A stretch of DNA of 60,188 nucleotides from Saccharothrix coeruleofusca (GCF_014648515.1 NZ_BMRG01000013.1:325-60512); one strand, 5' to 3'; shown: positions 20,988-29,612, counted from the stretch's first letter. The notes: generated from the letters alone by a model not told the origin. Numbers and translations: made by a program.

Positions 20988-21862
20988 GCGTGGAGCGCGT
21001 CGGCGTCATCGGCTGCGGGGCCATGGGCGCGGGCTTCGCCGAGGTGTGCGCCCTGGCCGGGCTGCCCGTGCAGGTCGTCGTGCGCGACGCCGACTCCGCG
21101 CGCCGGGGCCGGGAGCGGCTGACCGGGTCGCTGGAACGCCTGGTGCGCAAGGAGAAGATCAGCCCCTCGGACCGTGACCAGGCCATCGCCCGGCTCGCCT
21201 TCTCCCAGGAGCTCAAGGACCTGCGCGACTGCCAGTTCATCCTGGAGTCCATCGCCGAGGACCTGGTCGTCAAGCAGCGCCTGTTCGAGGAGCTCGACGC
21301 CGTCGTGGCCGAGCCGGGGGCCGTGCTCGCCTCCAACACCTCGTCCATCCCGATCATGAAGCTGGCCATGGTCACCGGCGATCCCGGCCGGGTCGTCGGC
21401 GTGCACCTGTTCAACCCGGTGCCGGTCATGGGCCTGGTCGAGGTCACCCCGTCGCTGCGCACCAGCGCCCAGACCCTGGCCACCACCAGCTCCTTCGTCA
21501 CCGACGTGCTCGGCAAGCAGGTCGTGCTGTCCACCGACCGCCCTGGGTTCGTGGTCAACTCCCTGCTCATCCCGTACCTGATCTCCGCCGTGCGCATGCT
21601 GGAGTCCGGCGTCGCCTCCGCCGCCGACATCGACCGCGCCATGGTCCTGGGCTGCGGCCACCCGCTCGGGCCCCTGGGCCTGGTCGACCTGATCGGCCTG
21701 GACATCATCGCCTCGGTGGGCCAGTCGATGTACGAGGAGCTCAAGGACCCCCAGTACGCGCCTCCCACCCTGCTGCTGCGCATGATCGAGGGCGGCTTCC
21801 TGGGCCGCAAGAGCGGCCGGGGCTTCCACGACTACTCCCCCGCCGCCCGGAAAGCGGGCTGA
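20984..21862 (+). CDS. 3-hydroxybutyryl-CoA dehydrogenase family
   Basis: This 292-aa protein begins with the NAD-binding fold GVIGCGAMGAGFAEV, followed by SNTSSIPI and the catalytic-His segment VHLFNPVPVMGLVEV. The C-terminal domain carries GHPLGPLGLVDLIGLD, as in short-chain 3-hydroxyacyl-CoA dehydrogenases. The length is normal. ATG 20984 overlaps the KASIII stop (ATGA), so the three genes form a coupled unit. The likely role is to reduce the 3-oxoacyl intermediate from the KASIII before dehydration and reductive carboxylation. It is followed directly by a strong hairpin. Confidence 0.92.
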   Translation: MSVERVGVIGCGAMGAGFAEVCALAGLPVQVVVRDADSARRGRERLTGSLERLVRKEKISPSDRDQAIARLAFSQELKDLRDCQFILESIAEDLVVKQRLFEELDAVVAEPGAVLASNTSSIPIMKLAMVTGDPGRVVGVHLFNPVPVMGLVEVTPSLRTSAQTLATTSSFVTDVLGKQVVLSTDRPGFVVNSLLIPYLISAVRMLESGVASAADIDRAMVLGCGHPLGPLGLVDLIGLDIIASVGQSMYEELKDPQYAPPTLLLRMIEGGFLGRKSGRGFHDYSPAARKAG

Positions 21863-21871
21863 CCCCATCGC

Positions 21872-21911
21872 CGCGAAGGCCGACGAGCGACCACGCTCGT
21901 CGGCCTTCGCG
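21872..21911. terminator. Perfect 18-bp hairpin between convergent genes
   Basis: A perfect 18-bp inverted repeat (arms 21872-21889 and 21894-21911, loop ACCA) begins 9 nt after the dehydrogenase stop and is followed by TTT. It ends the PKS/extender operon. The symmetry suggests it also serves the convergent P450 gene that ends at 21985. Confidence 0.85.
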
Positions 21912-21984
21912 TTTCCCGGCTCAACCCTCGACCGGGCGAAACCCGCCGCACTCCGGCATCTCCGGCCTGCGCTCCCCCTGGCGA

Positions 21985-23211
21985 TCAGGCCGCTTTGATC
22001 GGGACTCCCCGAAGGCCGCGCAGCGTGAAGTCGGAGCCGAATTCGATGTCACCCGCGAACTCGTACTCCGGCAGCTTGTCCAGCAGCCGGTTCAACCAGA
22101 CGTTCATCTCCAGCCGGGCCAGGTGGACGCCGAGGCAGATGTGCGGCCCGAAGCCGAAGCCCAGATGCGCTTTGCGGGGACGGAAGATGTCGAAGGAGTT
22201 CGGGTCGTCCCAGCGAGCGGGATCGCGATTCGCGGCCCCCAGGAGGAGCATGACCGCGGAACCCTTGGGGATCGTGACCCCCTGGACCCGCGACTCGTCG
22301 CTGCACGCGTAGCGCAGAACCGACTGCGTGAGCGTCAACCAGCGGTGGACCTCCTCGAGCGCGGCAGGCACGAGCGACCTGTCGGCGACCAGCGCGCGAC
22401 GCTGGTCGGGATGGCGTCCCAGCGCGTACAGGGCCAGCGCCATCAACTGCGCCGAGCTCTCGTTCGCGGCAACCGTCAGCATCGTCCCGTTCGCTATGAT
22501 CTCCCGATCGGGCATGGACGGCGCGAAGTCGTCGAACACCATCTGCGCCATGAGCGTGCCATCGGACACCCCCAGCGCGCGGTGCTTCTCGACGAGGCCG
22601 CCGATGTAGGAGTTCAGCGCAGCCGCCGCGGCAGCGCCCTCGGCGAAGATCTCCTGACTCCTCGGAGTCGAGTCCAGCCGCGCGCTGAGGACCGCCGCCG
22701 TGGCGTCACTCCACTTGATGAAGTCCTCGTACACGTCCTCTTCGACACCCAGCAGTTGGGCGGTGACAATGGTCGGGATGATCCGCGTCATCTCCGCCAG
22801 GGCGTCGAGGGATTCGCCGGACCGAAGGCGTTCGACGAATCGATCGACGTAGACGTCCACAACCCGTCGTATCCGCTCCGGCCAGTCGACCTCGACGACC
22901 TTGCGCTCGAACCCCGGCGCCCAGATCTCGCGAACCGTCTGGTGCCGGAGACCGTCCATGCCGAGAAAAGTCGGCCCGCCGAACGCTTTCTCCATCTCCG
23001 CGAGCACGTTCGCGGAGTTGAAGCGGCGGGTGTCACCGAGCACTCGCGAGCAGTTGTGATGCGAGGTGATCATGTACTGGTCGTGCCGGGAGTTGTACAC
23101 GACCGGCCCCAGAGCCCGCCACGCGCCCATGGTCTCGTAGGGGTCCTGCGCGAAGTCGGGATCGAGCATGTCGAAGTCCACGGTGGGACATTCCGCCACT
23201 ACGGAGTTCAT
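21985..23211 (-). CDS. Cytochrome P450
   Basis: This 408-aa class I bacterial P450 has the haem-binding loop FGFGPHICLG (Cys359), EEVHR as the ExxR motif and an I-helix reading TVAANESSAQL. The usual acidic-Thr pair of the I-helix (E/D-T) is here Glu-Ser, which may affect oxygen activation. ATG 23211 overlaps the stop of the small upstream gene (ATGA). No ferredoxin or reductase gene is nearby, so redox partners must come from elsewhere. It probably oxidises the polyketide after release; the site cannot be predicted. Confidence 0.92.
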   Translation of the reverse strand: MNSVVAECPTVDFDMLDPDFAQDPYETMGAWRALGPVVYNSRHDQYMITSHHNCSRVLGDTRRFNSANVLAEMEKAFGGPTFLGMDGLRHQTVREIWAPGFERKVVEVDWPERIRRVVDVYVDRFVERLRSGESLDALAEMTRIIPTIVTAQLLGVEEDVYEDFIKWSDATAAVLSARLDSTPRSQEIFAEGAAAAAALNSYIGGLVEKHRALGVSDGTLMAQMVFDDFAPSMPDREIIANGTMLTVAANESSAQLMALALYALGRHPDQRRALVADRSLVPAALEEVHRWLTLTQSVLRYACSDESRVQGVTIPKGSAVMLLLGAANRDPARWDDPNSFDIFRPRKAHLGFGFGPHICLGVHLARLEMNVWLNRLLDKLPEYEFAGDIEFGSDFTLRGLRGVPIKAA

Positions 23212-23399
23212 CGCAGGTCCTCTCCCCGGTCGGGATCGACACCACCGGGCATCATCGCGGCCAAAACGTGTTCGGCGGGAACGTTGTAGCGGTGGGCATC
23301 AAGCGTGTGCAGCTGGGACAAGCGGATGAGCTCGTCCTGGTCAGTCGCCTCGATGAGACCTCCGCACATCGGGCAGCTCACTTCAAGGCCAGCGTTCAT
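23208..23399 (-). CDS. Small CCHH putative metal-binding protein (DUF1059-like)
   Basis: This 63-aa protein contains CPMCGG near the N terminus and a later LHTLDAH segment, a C-x2-C plus H-x4-H arrangement that could bind one zinc or iron. The overall pattern (Cys pair, acidic helix, HxxxxH) resembles small DUF1059-type proteins. ATG 23399 has AGGAGGG upstream and the stop overlaps the P450 start, so the two proteins are made together. The function is unknown; an accessory or redox role for the P450 is only an inference from coupling. Confidence 0.7.
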   Translation of the reverse strand: MNAGLEVSCPMCGGLIEATDQDELIRLSQLHTLDAHRYNVPAEHVLAAMMPGGVDPDRGEDLR

Positions 23400-23539
23400 G
23401 GCCGCACCCTCCTGTCGACCGACCCCGGTCGCGGCGCGCTCCGAGGACGAGCACGCGCCGCCGACATCCGGGCGCGGCTTCGGACGTCAATCCCTGGCCG
23501 TGCTCGTCGACCACGCACAGGCGTGTCACGACGGCGCGG
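23400..23539. other. Intergenic gap between the flavin monooxygenase and the P450 pair
   Basis: This 140-bp gap carries the AGGAGGG ribosome binding site of the small CCHH gene and presumably its promoter, though no clear -35/-10 pair is visible. No gene was found. Confidence 0.4.
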
Positions 23540-24721
23540 TCAGGCCCTCCCGGCCACCTCGTCGGCGTACTTGCGGGTCATGTGCTCGACCGCCGCGCTG
23601 GCCGCGACGCTCGCCTCCTCGCGTCGCGCGAGAATGCGGGCCCTGGCGTCGCGGGAGGACTGGGCGTGGGTCTTCCCCGGCCCCTGGAAGTGCGGGGCGA
23701 CCTGACGGGCGATGAGCTCCCACGAGCGCCACGCCGCCGTGGGGTCGGCCCAGTCGTGCGCCAGCAGCAGCACGGTACCGAACCCGCCGGACTGGTCGAC
23801 CATGCGCTGGATCTGGCGGCGGACGTCGTCGGCCGTGCCGATCGCGCCCATGCCCGACTCGTTGACGAAGTCGATCAGCTCCCGCGTGCTGCCGCTGGGC
23901 AGCGTGAGCCCCGGCACGGCCGCGTTCTCCTGCAGGTGCTCCAACCAGTCCCGCAGCCCGAACTCGACGTCGCGGTAGGCCTGCTCCCTGGTCTCGGCGA
24001 CGTGCACTTCGGTGACCAGCCGCCAGGTCGAGCGGTCGGGCGCGGGCCGTCCCGCGTGGGCGGCGCGCTCGGTGGCGATCCCCCAGTGGTACGCCAGCGC
24101 GTCGAACCCGCCCTTGGTCATGGTCGCCCCGAGCGAGATCAGGCTCACCCCGCGGCTGCCCGCCAGGCGTGCGCCGGTCGGCGACGACGTCGCGGCCACC
24201 GCGATCTCGAAGCACGGCTCGGTGAACGGGCGCAGCTGCAGCGTCGCGTCGACCAGCGTGTGGCTCCCGACCGTCGCGGTGACCGACTCACCGGCCAGCA
24301 GCCGCTGGATGACGTCGAGATGGGTCTCGAGGAGCTCGCGACTCTGGGTGGGGGTCATGCCGATCATGGCGACGTCGGCGGGCAGGGAGCCGGGTCCGAC
24401 CCCGAACATCACGCGGCCCCGCGTGAGGTGGTCGAGCATCACCATCCGGTCGGCCACCCACAGCGGGTGGTGGTAGGTGATCGAGGTCATGCCGGTTCCC
24501 AGGCGGATTCGGCTGGTGCGCTCCGCGGCCGCCGCGATGAAGATCTCGGGCGAGGCGATGATGTCCCGGCCGGTGGAGTGGTGCTCCCCGATCCACGCCT
24601 CGTCGAAGCCCAGCCGGTCCAGGTGCGCCATCAGGTCCAGGTCGTGGCGCAGCCACCACGTCGGGCTCTCCCCCAGGGGGTGGATCGGGGGCAGGAACGC
24701 GCCGAAGCGCAGACCGGTCAC
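23540..24721 (-). CDS. LLM-class (luciferase-like) flavin-dependent monooxygenase
   Basis: This 393-aa protein has the bacterial-luciferase fold: LMAHLDRLGFDEAWIGEHHS, IRLGTGMTSITYHHPLWVADR, then GRVMFGVGPGSLPADVAMIG. These are typical of FMNH2-dependent monooxygenases. The start is GTG 24721, overlapping the stop of the 54-aa ORF upstream (GTGA). Such enzymes hydroxylate or perform Baeyer-Villiger-type oxidations on polyketides when found in these clusters. A flavin reductase is not obvious nearby; the PNPOx-like protein at 1786-2310 is one candidate. The C terminus (about residues 350-393) is an Arg/Ala-rich helix beyond the core. Confidence 0.88.
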   Translation of the reverse strand: MTGLRFGAFLPPIHPLGESPTWWLRHDLDLMAHLDRLGFDEAWIGEHHSTGRDIIASPEIFIAAAAERTSRIRLGTGMTSITYHHPLWVADRMVMLDHLTRGRVMFGVGPGSLPADVAMIGMTPTQSRELLETHLDVIQRLLAGESVTATVGSHTLVDATLQLRPFTEPCFEIAVAATSSPTGARLAGSRGVSLISLGATMTKGGFDALAYHWGIATERAAHAGRPAPDRSTWRLVTEVHVAETREQAYRDVEFGLRDWLEHLQENAAVPGLTLPSGSTRELIDFVNESGMGAIGTADDVRRQIQRMVDQSGGFGTVLLLAHDWADPTAAWRSWELIARQVAPHFQGPGKTHAQSSRDARARILARREEASVAASAAVEHMTRKYADEVAGRA

Positions 24722-24882
24722 GTCAGCACCACGGGGAACTCGACGTCGGTGCTCCGCGCGAGCGACCCGCTCGCCGCGACCGGTCGGCGAACCGGCGGAT
24801 GATTCAGCTCCGGCGCGGGGTGGAAGATTGACGGCGCGCCCGGAAAGGGGATCGGGACGGGCGCGTGGTCGGCATTGGCCAT
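24718..24882 (-). CDS. 54-aa proline-rich ORF resembling a P450 N terminus
   Basis: ATG 24882 is preceded by CGGAGGTAAATTC, the best ribosome binding site in this area, so the ORF is probably translated. The peptide starts MANADHAPVPIPFPGAPSIF and continues HPAPELNH, very like the extreme N terminus of many actinobacterial P450s, then diverges and stops inside the next start codon (GTGA). It may be the stump of a deleted P450 whose initiation signals now drive the flavin monooxygenase, or a small leader. Independent function is unproven. Confidence 0.5.
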   Translation of the reverse strand: MANADHAPVPIPFPGAPSIFHPAPELNHPPVRRPVAASGSLARSTDVEFPVVLT

Positions 24883-25111
24883 GAATTTACCTCCGGAAAT
24901 CCAGCTGCGCCCCAAGGTAGACCATCGCCGACTCGGTAAGCATCCCCCTAATCTTCACACGGCGTCTCTGGGGTTTTTTGCACGACATCTCTGGGGTCTC
25001 GACGCGCGGGCGACCGAACCCGGTGCTGTGAATATGTGGTGGGATGGGCGTCAGCGAGCGGATCACGGTTCGGGGCGAGCACTGATGCCCGCAGAAGGAG
25101 GCGTTTCCGTC
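24883..25111. promoter_or_regulatory. Divergent promoter with repeated GGGG motifs
   Basis: This is the gap between divergent tailoring genes. TCTCTGGGGT occurs twice in direct orientation, 23 bp apart (24965-24974 and 24988-24997), and CCCCCTAA lies at 24944-24951. The latter, read on the minus strand, is the same TTAGGGGG found in the PKS promoter at 2460-2467. Together they are candidate binding sites for the cluster LAL regulator. The SDR gene has AGGAGG 10 nt before its ATG at the downstream edge. Confidence 0.5.
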
Positions 25112-25945
25112 ATGGCGACATGGTTCATCACCGGAGCCGGCCGAGGGCTGGGCGTCGAAATAGCCCGGCACGCTCTGAAGGCGGGACACGACGTCGCCGC
25201 AGGCGTCCGGCGTGTCGACGCGCTGCCCGACGACCTGCGCGGCGCCGAAAGGTGCCATCCGGTCACCCTCGACGTCACCGACCAGGCGCAAATCGACCGT
25301 GCCGTCGCGCAGGTCGTCGACCGGTTCGCCACGATCGACGTGCTGGTCAACAACGCCGGTCGCCTACTGGTGGGTGCGCTGGAGGAGATCACCGACGCCG
25401 AGGCGAGGTCGCTGTTCGACGTCAACCTCTTCGGTCTGATCAACGTGACGCGAGCGGTCCTGCCGACCATGCGTGCCGCGGGCAAGGGCAAGATCGTGCA
25501 CATCGGCTCCAGGGCGGGGTTCGAGGGCGAGCCGGGGATGAGCCTGTACAGCGCCTCGAAGTTCGCGGTCGCGGGCATCAGCGAAGCCCTCGCCGTCGAG
25601 CTGGGTCCGTTCGGGATCCAGAGCATGGTCGTCGAGCCGGGGGCGTTCCGCACCGACCTCCTCGACCCCAGCTCCATGTCGGTCGCCGGAGCGCGGCTGG
25701 CGGCCTACGACGGCACCCCCGCCCACCACATGCGCGACGGGATCGGTGGGGCCAACCACCTCCAGCCAGGGGACCCGGCCAAGGGCGCGGCGCTGATCGT
25801 CGAGGTGACCGACGGCGAGACGCTGCCCTCGCACCTGCTGGTGGGCAGCGACGCCTACGAGCGTCTCGAGATCAAGAACGCGATGGTGGCGGAGCACATC
25901 GCCCCCTGGCGCGACAGGTCGCTGGCCACCGCGCACCGCGACTGA
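25112..25945 (+). CDS. Short-chain dehydrogenase/reductase
   Basis: This 277-aa classical SDR has the cofactor motif TGAGRGLG, the structural motif NNAG and catalytic Ser/Tyr/Lys with SLYSASKFA. ATG 25112 follows AGGAGG; the open frame extends upstream to 24875 without a signal. It is likely a ketone/alcohol oxidoreductase tailoring the polyketide or its precursor, or an unrelated detoxification enzyme. Its divergence from the flavin monooxygenase gene and the shared GGGG motifs favour cluster membership. Confidence 0.88.
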   Translation: MATWFITGAGRGLGVEIARHALKAGHDVAAGVRRVDALPDDLRGAERCHPVTLDVTDQAQIDRAVAQVVDRFATIDVLVNNAGRLLVGALEEITDAEARSLFDVNLFGLINVTRAVLPTMRAAGKGKIVHIGSRAGFEGEPGMSLYSASKFAVAGISEALAVELGPFGIQSMVVEPGAFRTDLLDPSSMSVAGARLAAYDGTPAHHMRDGIGGANHLQPGDPAKGAALIVEVTDGETLPSHLLVGSDAYERLEIKNAMVAEHIAPWRDRSLATAHRD

Positions 25946-26022
25946 GCCCACTCGTTCCGCAGCACGCCGTGGGCCGGGCTCAGCTCGGTCCCACGGCGCG
26001 AACGTCCTCCGGCCGTGCCGCT

Positions 26023-26046
26023 GCCGCCGACACCGTTGTCGGCGGC
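26023..26046. terminator. 10-bp hairpin between convergent SDR and LAL genes
   Basis: GCCGCCGACA and TGTCGGCGGC form a perfect 10-bp stem with loop CCGT in the 133-bp gap between two convergent genes. There is no U-run, as is common in high-GC actinomycetes. Confidence 0.65.
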
Positions 26047-26078
26047 GCCACCCGACCTGACGAAGCGCGGCCGGAGTG

Positions 26079-28853
26079 CTAAGCGGACGCCTCGCCGTGA
26101 GCCGGGTGCGGAACGGCCGATTGGGGCCCGAGGCGGGACAGCAGCTGCACCCGTGAGCTGACACCCAGCTTGCGGTAGATCCGGGTCAGGTGCTGCTCGA
26201 CCGTGCTGGTGGTGAGGTAGAGCCTGCCCGCGATCTCCCGGTTGGTCAGGCCCTTCGCCGCGAACCTGGCGACTCTGCGCTCCGCGTCGCTGAGGATGAG
26301 CATGTCGACTTCGGTCTCCGCCGGCCCGTCCGCCGCGTCGACCCGCCGAGCGGGCTGCTCCACGAAGAACGCCTGCTTGATGCTGTTGACCTTGCGTGCC
26401 ACCGACCGCGCCCGGCCTGCCTCGCCGAGTTGGGTGTACGCGTCGTGCAGGGCGGCGAGCGCACTCGCCAACTCGAACTTGTCCCCGCTCCGGTGCAGCA
26501 CGTCCACGGCATCGTGCAGCACCGGTGGCCGGAGGCGCAGTTCACGGGTCGCCGCCAGCAGCCGCAAGGTGCGCCCGCGCACCCGCAGGTGGCCGCCTTG
26601 GCCGATCCGGCGCAGCTGTTCGCGGGCATAGCGCGCGGCTGCCTCGCGGTCCCCGAGCTGCAGGTGAGCGGCGGCCATCTCCGTGCGCCACGGCAACGCC
26701 TCGTTCTGCTCCATCCCCCACTGGTCGAGCAGGTCACCGACGGCCTGGAAATCGTCGAGAGCGACCTGCGCGAGCCCGCGCTCGACGTAGTGACGGCCAC
26801 GCGCCATCAGGTAGAACAAGCCGGACGGCGTCTCGAACATCACGTCCGGCACGGGCAGGGCGAGTGTGCGCGCCGCTTCATCGTGCTTGCCCTGCAGCGT
26901 TTGCGCCATCAGCAGGGTGCTCAACGGCACACCGGCCAGCACACCCATCCCGGCGACCGGGATCAGTTCGAGCGCGGCGGCCGCCCTGGTGGCCGCGACG
27001 CTGAGCGAGCCCCTGCGCAGGGCGACCTCCGCCGCGATCGCGCAGAACAGCGCATGCCAAGTGGGCTCCTGGAGGTCGAGGCAGGTCAGCATCAGTCCCC
27101 GACAGCGCCGTTCCGCTTCCTCCAGCCGCTCGGCGTAGATCATCGTGCACAGCGCGAGGATGACCGGCAGCAGGTTGATCTCGGTCAGCGGCTGCTGCCA
27201 GAACGCCTCGTCCACTTGCACCAGGCGTTCCGCGGTCACCCCCTCGTGGTGGGTGCTCCGGAAGTGTTCGAGCAGTTGATAACCGATAGCGCCCAGAGGC
27301 GTGATCGACGTGCCGTTCGTCCTGCCCTCGTCAGCCGCTGGACCGAAGATGCCCGGATACATGCCGGTCAGCCATATCCGCACCATCTCGAACTCCCACG
27401 AGGGTCGGGAGTCCGGCGGCGAGTCGGCCGCCAGCCGGGACAGCACGGAGCAGACGTCGGTCACCCGCCCCTGGACCAGCATGATGATCAGGGGCATCGT
27501 CGCGTGCCTGCCCCGAAGCCGACCGCTCAGCATCGCGTCGGCCAACTCGGACAGATGGCCGATCGAGGCTCCCAGGTCGACCCGCCACTCCGCCCGCATC
27601 AGCAGGGCCAGGCTCTCCACCTTGCGCTGGACATCGGTGTCCACCTGGTACGCCAGCCGCAGCAGCTCCGTGGCCCGCCGCGGATAGCCCTTCTCCAGCG
27701 CCTGCTGCGCCCCCTCGACCAGGTTCGGCACGACCGACGGGTCGTCCAGACGGCCGGAGGCGACGAAGTGCTCCGCGATCGTCAAGGAGTCCGCGCCGCA
27801 GGCCTTGAGCAGATCCGCCACGCGCCAGTGCAGCCTGGACCGATCAGCGGCTGAGAAGGTGCTGAGCACGGCGCCCGCGATGATCGGGTGCCGCATCCGA
27901 CCCGCTTCCACCAGACCGATCTGGGTCAGCACGCGCATCGCCACGGCGATCCGGTCCGGCGCGGCGTCGACGAGCCAGCCGAGCAACGCGAACCGCGACG
28001 GCTCACCTATCACCGAGATCGCGCCCGCGACCCGCAGCGTCACCGGATCGCACCGGCGCAGGGCGAGCTGGACCGCCCGCTCGAGCTCGGGCCCCGCATC
28101 CAGCTCGGCAGGCGGGCCATCGCCGACGGCGGCAGCCCGGCTGTCCTCCAGCAACGCGTGCAGGAGCAGCGGATTGCCACCGGTGAGCTCGTGCGCCTTC
28201 GCGGCCAGTTCCGTCGCACCCGGCTCGAGGACTCGCCCGGTCACCAGCTCGGCGACGCCGCTCGGTGAAAGGGGGGCCAGCAGCAGCTGCCGGAAGTAGG
28301 GCTGCTGGTAGAGCTCGGCGCAGAGCAGCCGGGAGTTGCTCGGGGACATCTCGATACCGTCGCGCCAGGCGAAGACGATCAGGATTCGGGCGAGCCCGGC
28401 ACGGCGGATCAGGTAGATCAACCAGTCCTGGGAGAACGCGTCGAGGTACTGCGTGTCGTCAATGGCGATCACCACTGGGCTCTGGCCCGCCAGCTCCAGC
28501 ACCGCCGTCGCCAGCCCGTCCAGCACGCGAGAGCGACTCACCCCGTCCGATGCCGCATCGGCAAGCAGCTGGTGGTCGAGCAGACCGCTGACGAGCACCG
28601 CCGTGTCGTGGTCGAAGACCTCGCCGGCGAGCAGTTGGCGCACGATGCCCAGGGAGAGCGAGTGCTCGGTCGACGCCCCACTGGCGCGGAGCAGTCGCGC
28701 CCCCACGCCCCGAGCCCAGGCGCCGAACTCGTCGATCAGCGCTGTCTTGCCGGTTCCGACGACCCCCTGGAGCACGACGACGCGCACGCCCTCGGTGGCG
28801 GACTCGGCAAAAGCCGCGGTCAACTCAGCGAGTTCAGACTCTCGTTCGATCAT
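26079..28853 (-). CDS. LAL-type LuxR-family transcriptional regulator
   Basis: This 924-aa protein has the large-ATPase LuxR layout: a P-loop GVVGTGKT (residues 30-37), a Walker-B-like VIAIDDTQYLD, a long helical-repeat middle, and a C-terminal LuxR helix-turn-helix ending GLTNREIAGRLYLTTSTVEQ. LAL proteins usually activate macrolide and other type I PKS clusters. ATG 28853 starts with the conserved IERESELAEL. Its location beside the tailoring genes makes it the best candidate for the cluster-specific activator. Two divergent promoters share a GGGG-rich motif that could be its target. Confidence 0.93.
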   Translation of the reverse strand: MIERESELAELTAAFAESATEGVRVVVLQGVVGTGKTALIDEFGAWARGVGARLLRASGASTEHSLSLGIVRQLLAGEVFDHDTAVLVSGLLDHQLLADAASDGVSRSRVLDGLATAVLELAGQSPVVIAIDDTQYLDAFSQDWLIYLIRRAGLARILIVFAWRDGIEMSPSNSRLLCAELYQQPYFRQLLLAPLSPSGVAELVTGRVLEPGATELAAKAHELTGGNPLLLHALLEDSRAAAVGDGPPAELDAGPELERAVQLALRRCDPVTLRVAGAISVIGEPSRFALLGWLVDAAPDRIAVAMRVLTQIGLVEAGRMRHPIIAGAVLSTFSAADRSRLHWRVADLLKACGADSLTIAEHFVASGRLDDPSVVPNLVEGAQQALEKGYPRRATELLRLAYQVDTDVQRKVESLALLMRAEWRVDLGASIGHLSELADAMLSGRLRGRHATMPLIIMLVQGRVTDVCSVLSRLAADSPPDSRPSWEFEMVRIWLTGMYPGIFGPAADEGRTNGTSITPLGAIGYQLLEHFRSTHHEGVTAERLVQVDEAFWQQPLTEINLLPVILALCTMIYAERLEEAERRCRGLMLTCLDLQEPTWHALFCAIAAEVALRRGSLSVAATRAAAALELIPVAGMGVLAGVPLSTLLMAQTLQGKHDEAARTLALPVPDVMFETPSGLFYLMARGRHYVERGLAQVALDDFQAVGDLLDQWGMEQNEALPWRTEMAAAHLQLGDREAAARYAREQLRRIGQGGHLRVRGRTLRLLAATRELRLRPPVLHDAVDVLHRSGDKFELASALAALHDAYTQLGEAGRARSVARKVNSIKQAFFVEQPARRVDAADGPAETEVDMLILSDAERRVARFAAKGLTNREIAGRLYLTTSTVEQHLTRIYRKLGVSSRVQLLSRLGPQSAVPHPAHGEASA

Positions 28854-29319
28854 GCACGATCCCTTCGTCTTACGGAGCCGGAGCTTCCGCTTGGCGGGAA
28901 CCCCGAACGAATCGCCGCACTGGTCTTGTCTGCGAGAAGTCCTGCCGGACAGGGATCACGACGCCTTGGGCGCTCGACGACTCGGCATCCGGGCAGCGAC
29001 CCGCCCCGACGCCACGCCCGCCCCACGGGCCGGGCCTCGGGGGATCGGGAACGGCGCTCGGCCGCCTGCGGGACACCGTCGCCTTGGCCGACACACGCTC
29101 GAAGGGGCGGTGCCGCGCACCGGCTGCCCCGGCGCACCACCACCCTGGCCGACCGCGCGGGCGGGGCCAGGGAAGAGGTCGGGATCAGCCCCGAAGGGCC
29201 CGCCGAGCGGCTGGTGTTGATGACTTGCGGCTACGGCACCGCCGCCTGCCTGCGCGCCGTCACCGCCTTCGCCGCGCACTACCCGCGTTCCCGGGAGCAC
29301 CGGCAGCGTCCCCGCCACG
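28854..29319. other. Non-coding or decayed stretch upstream of the LAL gene
   Basis: No intact gene is supported. A plus-strand segment around 29190-29290 translates to VLMTCGYGTAACLRAVTAFA, which looks protein-like but matches nothing I recognise. The LAL promoter must lie at its left end. Confidence 0.35.
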
Positions 29320-29612
29320 CCAGTCGTGATGATCAACGCCTGCTCGCGGCCGCACTTGTCGCCGAAATGATCGAACACCAGGCCACCGGCCAACCAGGCG
29401 ACGAGCGACGCCAGCGCCGCGATGGCGCCCAGCACCGGGTCGGGATCGGGGAAGAAGAGCTCGTCGAAGACGATCATCGCGGCGGTACCGCGAAGCAGGA
29501 AACTGTAGTACTCGATCGTCGTGTCGAGAAAACCCGACGGGCCGATCCGCCGGCGCGAGGTATCGAACAGGGCTGGGGCGGGGATCACCACCGTTTGCCT
29601 TGCCCCGCGCAA
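29320..29612 (-). pseudogene. MFS (MHS-type) transporter N-terminal remnant
   Basis: The minus strand encodes GFLDTTIEYYSFLLRGTAA then FPDPDPVLGAIAALASLVAW and FDHFGDKCGREQALIITTGV. This aligns with the first two to three transmembrane segments of metabolite:proton symporters, including the GxxxDrxGR loop. Similarity stops abruptly and the frame continues into unrelated Gly-rich sequence. Most of the roughly 430-aa transporter is missing. Confidence 0.6.
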
